Positions 62,291 through 64,000 of a stretch of 64,000 bases of DNA are shown here, piece after piece (the first letter of the stretch is position 1; each line of letters opens with the position of its first letter). This stretch comes from Jeongeupia wiesaeckerbachi (GTDB lineage: Bacteria > Pseudomonadota > Gammaproteobacteria > Burkholderiales > Chitinibacteraceae). The stretch lies in NCBI RefSeq assembly GCF_050916355.1, contig NZ_CP136946.1, forward strand, positions 1,922,001 to 1,986,000, given 5' to 3'. Made by a program: the position numbers and the translations under genes. Under the pieces are notes generated by a model. The model searched no databases. It saw nothing but the letters and a program-made list of their open reading frames with translations, and was not told where the DNA came from.

Positions 62291-63619
62291 ATGACTGTTC
62301 GACCCGATAAACACCGCGATGTGACCAATTGGTCGGATACCGAAACGATCTGCGACCACGAGCAAGCCATCCGCATCGTTGACGAAGAGGTATTGCGCAG
62401 CGCCATCTGCGCGTCGCGCGGCCGTATTCGGCCATTGGGAAAGCGCTATTCCAGTGTCAGATTGCTGGACCTGACCCAATCGTCCGATATCGCCGCGCTG
62501 ATGGACGAATACGCCGGCATGGTCCGTTACGACGCCAATTCGGTGACCTACAAGTCGGGCACATCACTGCACGTCATTTACGACGAACTCAAGGCGATGG
62601 GCAGAATGTTGCCCCATGCGCCGGGTGTCATTGCCGTACAAAGCCTGGGCGGTGCGGTTGCGACTGGCACGCATGGCCAAGGCTTGCTGCAGTGTGCGAT
62701 CTCCGATTCGATCTTGGCGATCAAGCTGATGCTGGCCGATGGCAGCGTCATGACGCTGGATGCGTCGGATGACGAATTCGATGGCGTCAGGCTCAATATC
62801 GGTTGCCTCGGCGTTGTGTTGGAAATGACGCTACTGACCGTGCCCTATGCCGAGCATATCTGTTCGAAGGTATCGACCAGCGATGAGGTCCTGTTTGACC
62901 AGTTCATCCAGATCAACCATCAGCACGAATACGCCAAATGCTGGTGGTTTCCGGACGAACAACAGGCAATGATCTGGTACAGCGATGCCGTGCAGGATTG
63001 GCGGCCGGAAAGCCTTGATGCCTTGGCCGCCGGGGTGTTCTCCCAAACCATCGACAACAGCTTGACGCTGATGGGGCAGGATATCCGGCCGGATCACGCC
63101 GATTGCAAGCCTTACCAAACGGTGACCCGCTTCCGGGACGAGCATACGGTTCAGGGCAGCATTCCCGACATCTGGTGCAAAGGCATTCCGGTGCCGCAGA
63201 TCAACTTTGAAATTGCCGTGGATCTGGACCAATTTGCCGATGCGATTGAGGCGCTGAAACGGATTCATCGCGACAGCCCGCAGCGGACGCATTATCCGGT
63301 CATCCTGCGTTGCACCGGCCCTTCGTCGGCCTGGTTGAGCCCGACGCTCAATCGTCCGGTCTGTTATTTCGGCTTTGTCGTTTACTACGCAACGGACGGC
63401 GGCATTTCCAAGGCAGGCATGGACTATGTCAAGCAGGTCGAGCTGGCGCTAAGCGCCTTGGGCGGCCGGCCGCATTGGGGCAAGTACTTTGATGTGACGC
63501 GTTATCGCTGGCAGCAGCTTTATCCTGAGCTGGGCCGCTTTGTCGCACTCAAGCACAAGCTGGACCCGCTGAACCGTTTTGGCAACGCGTTTTCCGACCA
63601 CGTGCTTGCCCCGGCCTAA
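62291..63619 (+). CDS. Sugar-lactone oxidase-like FAD enzyme (ALO/GULO family)
   Basis: 442 residues. An FAD-binding type 4 domain (about 20-190, with SLGGAVATGTHGQG as flavin loop) and a C-terminal ALO domain ending in the family motif RPHWGKYFD and DPLNRFGN. Relatives oxidise gulono- or arabinono-lactones or alditols with oxygen. Base use looks less GC-rich than neighbours, and the gene sits between lrgB and a broken copy of lrgB, suggesting gain by transfer. ATG 62291 is used; a TTG at 62246 is less likely. Confidence 0.82.
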   Translation: MTVRPDKHRDVTNWSDTETICDHEQAIRIVDEEVLRSAICASRGRIRPLGKRYSSVRLLDLTQSSDIAALMDEYAGMVRYDANSVTYKSGTSLHVIYDELKAMGRMLPHAPGVIAVQSLGGAVATGTHGQGLLQCAISDSILAIKLMLADGSVMTLDASDDEFDGVRLNIGCLGVVLEMTLLTVPYAEHICSKVSTSDEVLFDQFIQINHQHEYAKCWWFPDEQQAMIWYSDAVQDWRPESLDALAAGVFSQTIDNSLTLMGQDIRPDHADCKPYQTVTRFRDEHTVQGSIPDIWCKGIPVPQINFEIAVDLDQFADAIEALKRIHRDSPQRTHYPVILRCTGPSSAWLSPTLNRPVCYFGFVVYYATDGGISKAGMDYVKQVELALSALGGRPHWGKYFDVTRYRWQQLYPELGRFVALKHKLDPLNRFGNAFSDHVLAPA

Positions 63620-63656
63620 GGCTGCTCGCCGAATCGAATCGAGCGCCCACCAGGAT

Positions 63657-63928
63657 CAAATAGCTGCGGAGCTGCTGTGGCTGCAGATCACTGGCCTTTC
63701 CATTGCTGCTCGGCGGTCCGGCGAAGATCGCACTGGCGGTGTTGCTGTACGACACTTGCTATCGGTGTCGTTGCTGGTTGGTGGCGTCGCCGCTCGCAGA
63801 GTCGGTACCACACGCGGCTTTCAGATGTCGACGACGACCGGCGCGTTCGCCGGGCTGGCGATGGGACTCAACGGCGCGCGGATCTCGATTGTGTTGCCGC
63901 ATCATTCTGATGCGCAGGCCGCACTGGG
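63657..63928 (+). pseudogene. Decayed, internally deleted copy of lrgB
   Basis: Pieces line up in order with lrgB at 61450-62136: the start region (GCTGCTGTGGCTGC), the GGCCCGGCGACGGTCGC region, the GGTGTCGCTGCTGG region, and a nearly identical 3' stretch around 63826-63875. At least two or three internal deletions and frame changes separate them, so no full protein is possible. It is a remnant of a duplication that included lrgB. Confidence 0.75.
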
Positions 63929-64000
63929 TCTTCCAAGGTGTTGCCCTTGGGGCGGTGGCCAGCGCAACGCTGCTTTGTTGATCGACTGGTTCATGAGACC
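63929..64000. other. End of window, no gene assigned
   Basis: Only 72 bases remain. A short frame continuing from the lrgB remnant ends at 63981; no ribosome site or family was recognised. Confidence 0.3.

Overview
The window reads as a chromosomal segment of a GC-rich, piliated betaproteobacterium, most likely from the order Neisseriales (Chromobacteriaceae/Chitinibacteraceae type). The evidence is the gene families and gene orders: yggT-proC-yggS next to pilT-pilU-fimV, mltD-gloB-yafS-rnhA-dnaQ, ispD/ispF, ppiA-ppiB-lpxH, coq7, rplM-rpsI followed by argC and erpA, and a tsaE-amiC pair. Genes are tightly packed with many 1-4 base stop/start overlaps. No ribosomal RNA operon, CRISPR array, integrase or transposase was seen.

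Layout. 1-8.6 kb: cell-wall and periplasm genes (ctpA partial, envC, gpmI), an ArsR-type regulator, a cutA-dsbD-tlpA thiol-redox operon, fxsA, yggU/yggT and proC. 8.6-13.7 kb: yggS and the twitching-motility genes pilT-pilU-fimV. 13.8-18.7 kb: uvrA, a YajR-like MFS transporter and ssb. 18.8-26.1 kb: the main accessory region, with a GNAT gene and three tandem phage-tail-collar proteins on the minus strand, divergent from a 1531-residue autotransporter built of TIG and Ig-like repeats. 26.2-32.1 kb: a three-domain lipoprotein, a LOG-family protein, mltD, gloB and a YafS-like methyltransferase. 32.2-41.6 kb: rnhA, dnaQ, ispD, msrC, ispF, lpxH with an inserted diguanylate cyclase, two cyclophilins, coq7, a formate/nitrite channel under an FNR-like site, and an OsmC protein. 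41.6-51.6 kb: a candidate small RNA, rplM-rpsI, argC, a bactofilin, erpA with an IscR-like site, a polyphosphate:AMP phosphotransferase, a nitroreductase, a YafJ-like amidotransferase, fabI and ygfZ. 51.7-62.1 kb: asmA, two tRNA-Asn genes, a MipA-type porin, amiC, tsaE, queG, pxpBCA, murI and a cidA/lrgB pair. 62.2-64 kb: a sugar-lactone oxidase-like gene followed by a decayed second copy of lrgB.

How the parts work together. Several genes act on the envelope: EnvC and AmiC form an activator/amidase pair for septal peptidoglycan, MltD cuts glycan strands, MurI makes D-glutamate, LpxH and FabI feed lipid A and fatty-acid synthesis, and DsbD/TlpA handle periplasmic thiols. PilT, PilU and FimV drive and organise type IV pili. 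ErpA and YgfZ support iron-sulfur proteins, among them the iron-sulfur enzyme QueG. The strongest candidate for something undescribed is the collar-protein/GNAT operon facing the giant autotransporter, which looks like a non-phage surface system. Next are the candidate CUCCUCC small RNA before rplM and the lrgB duplication around the oxidase gene.
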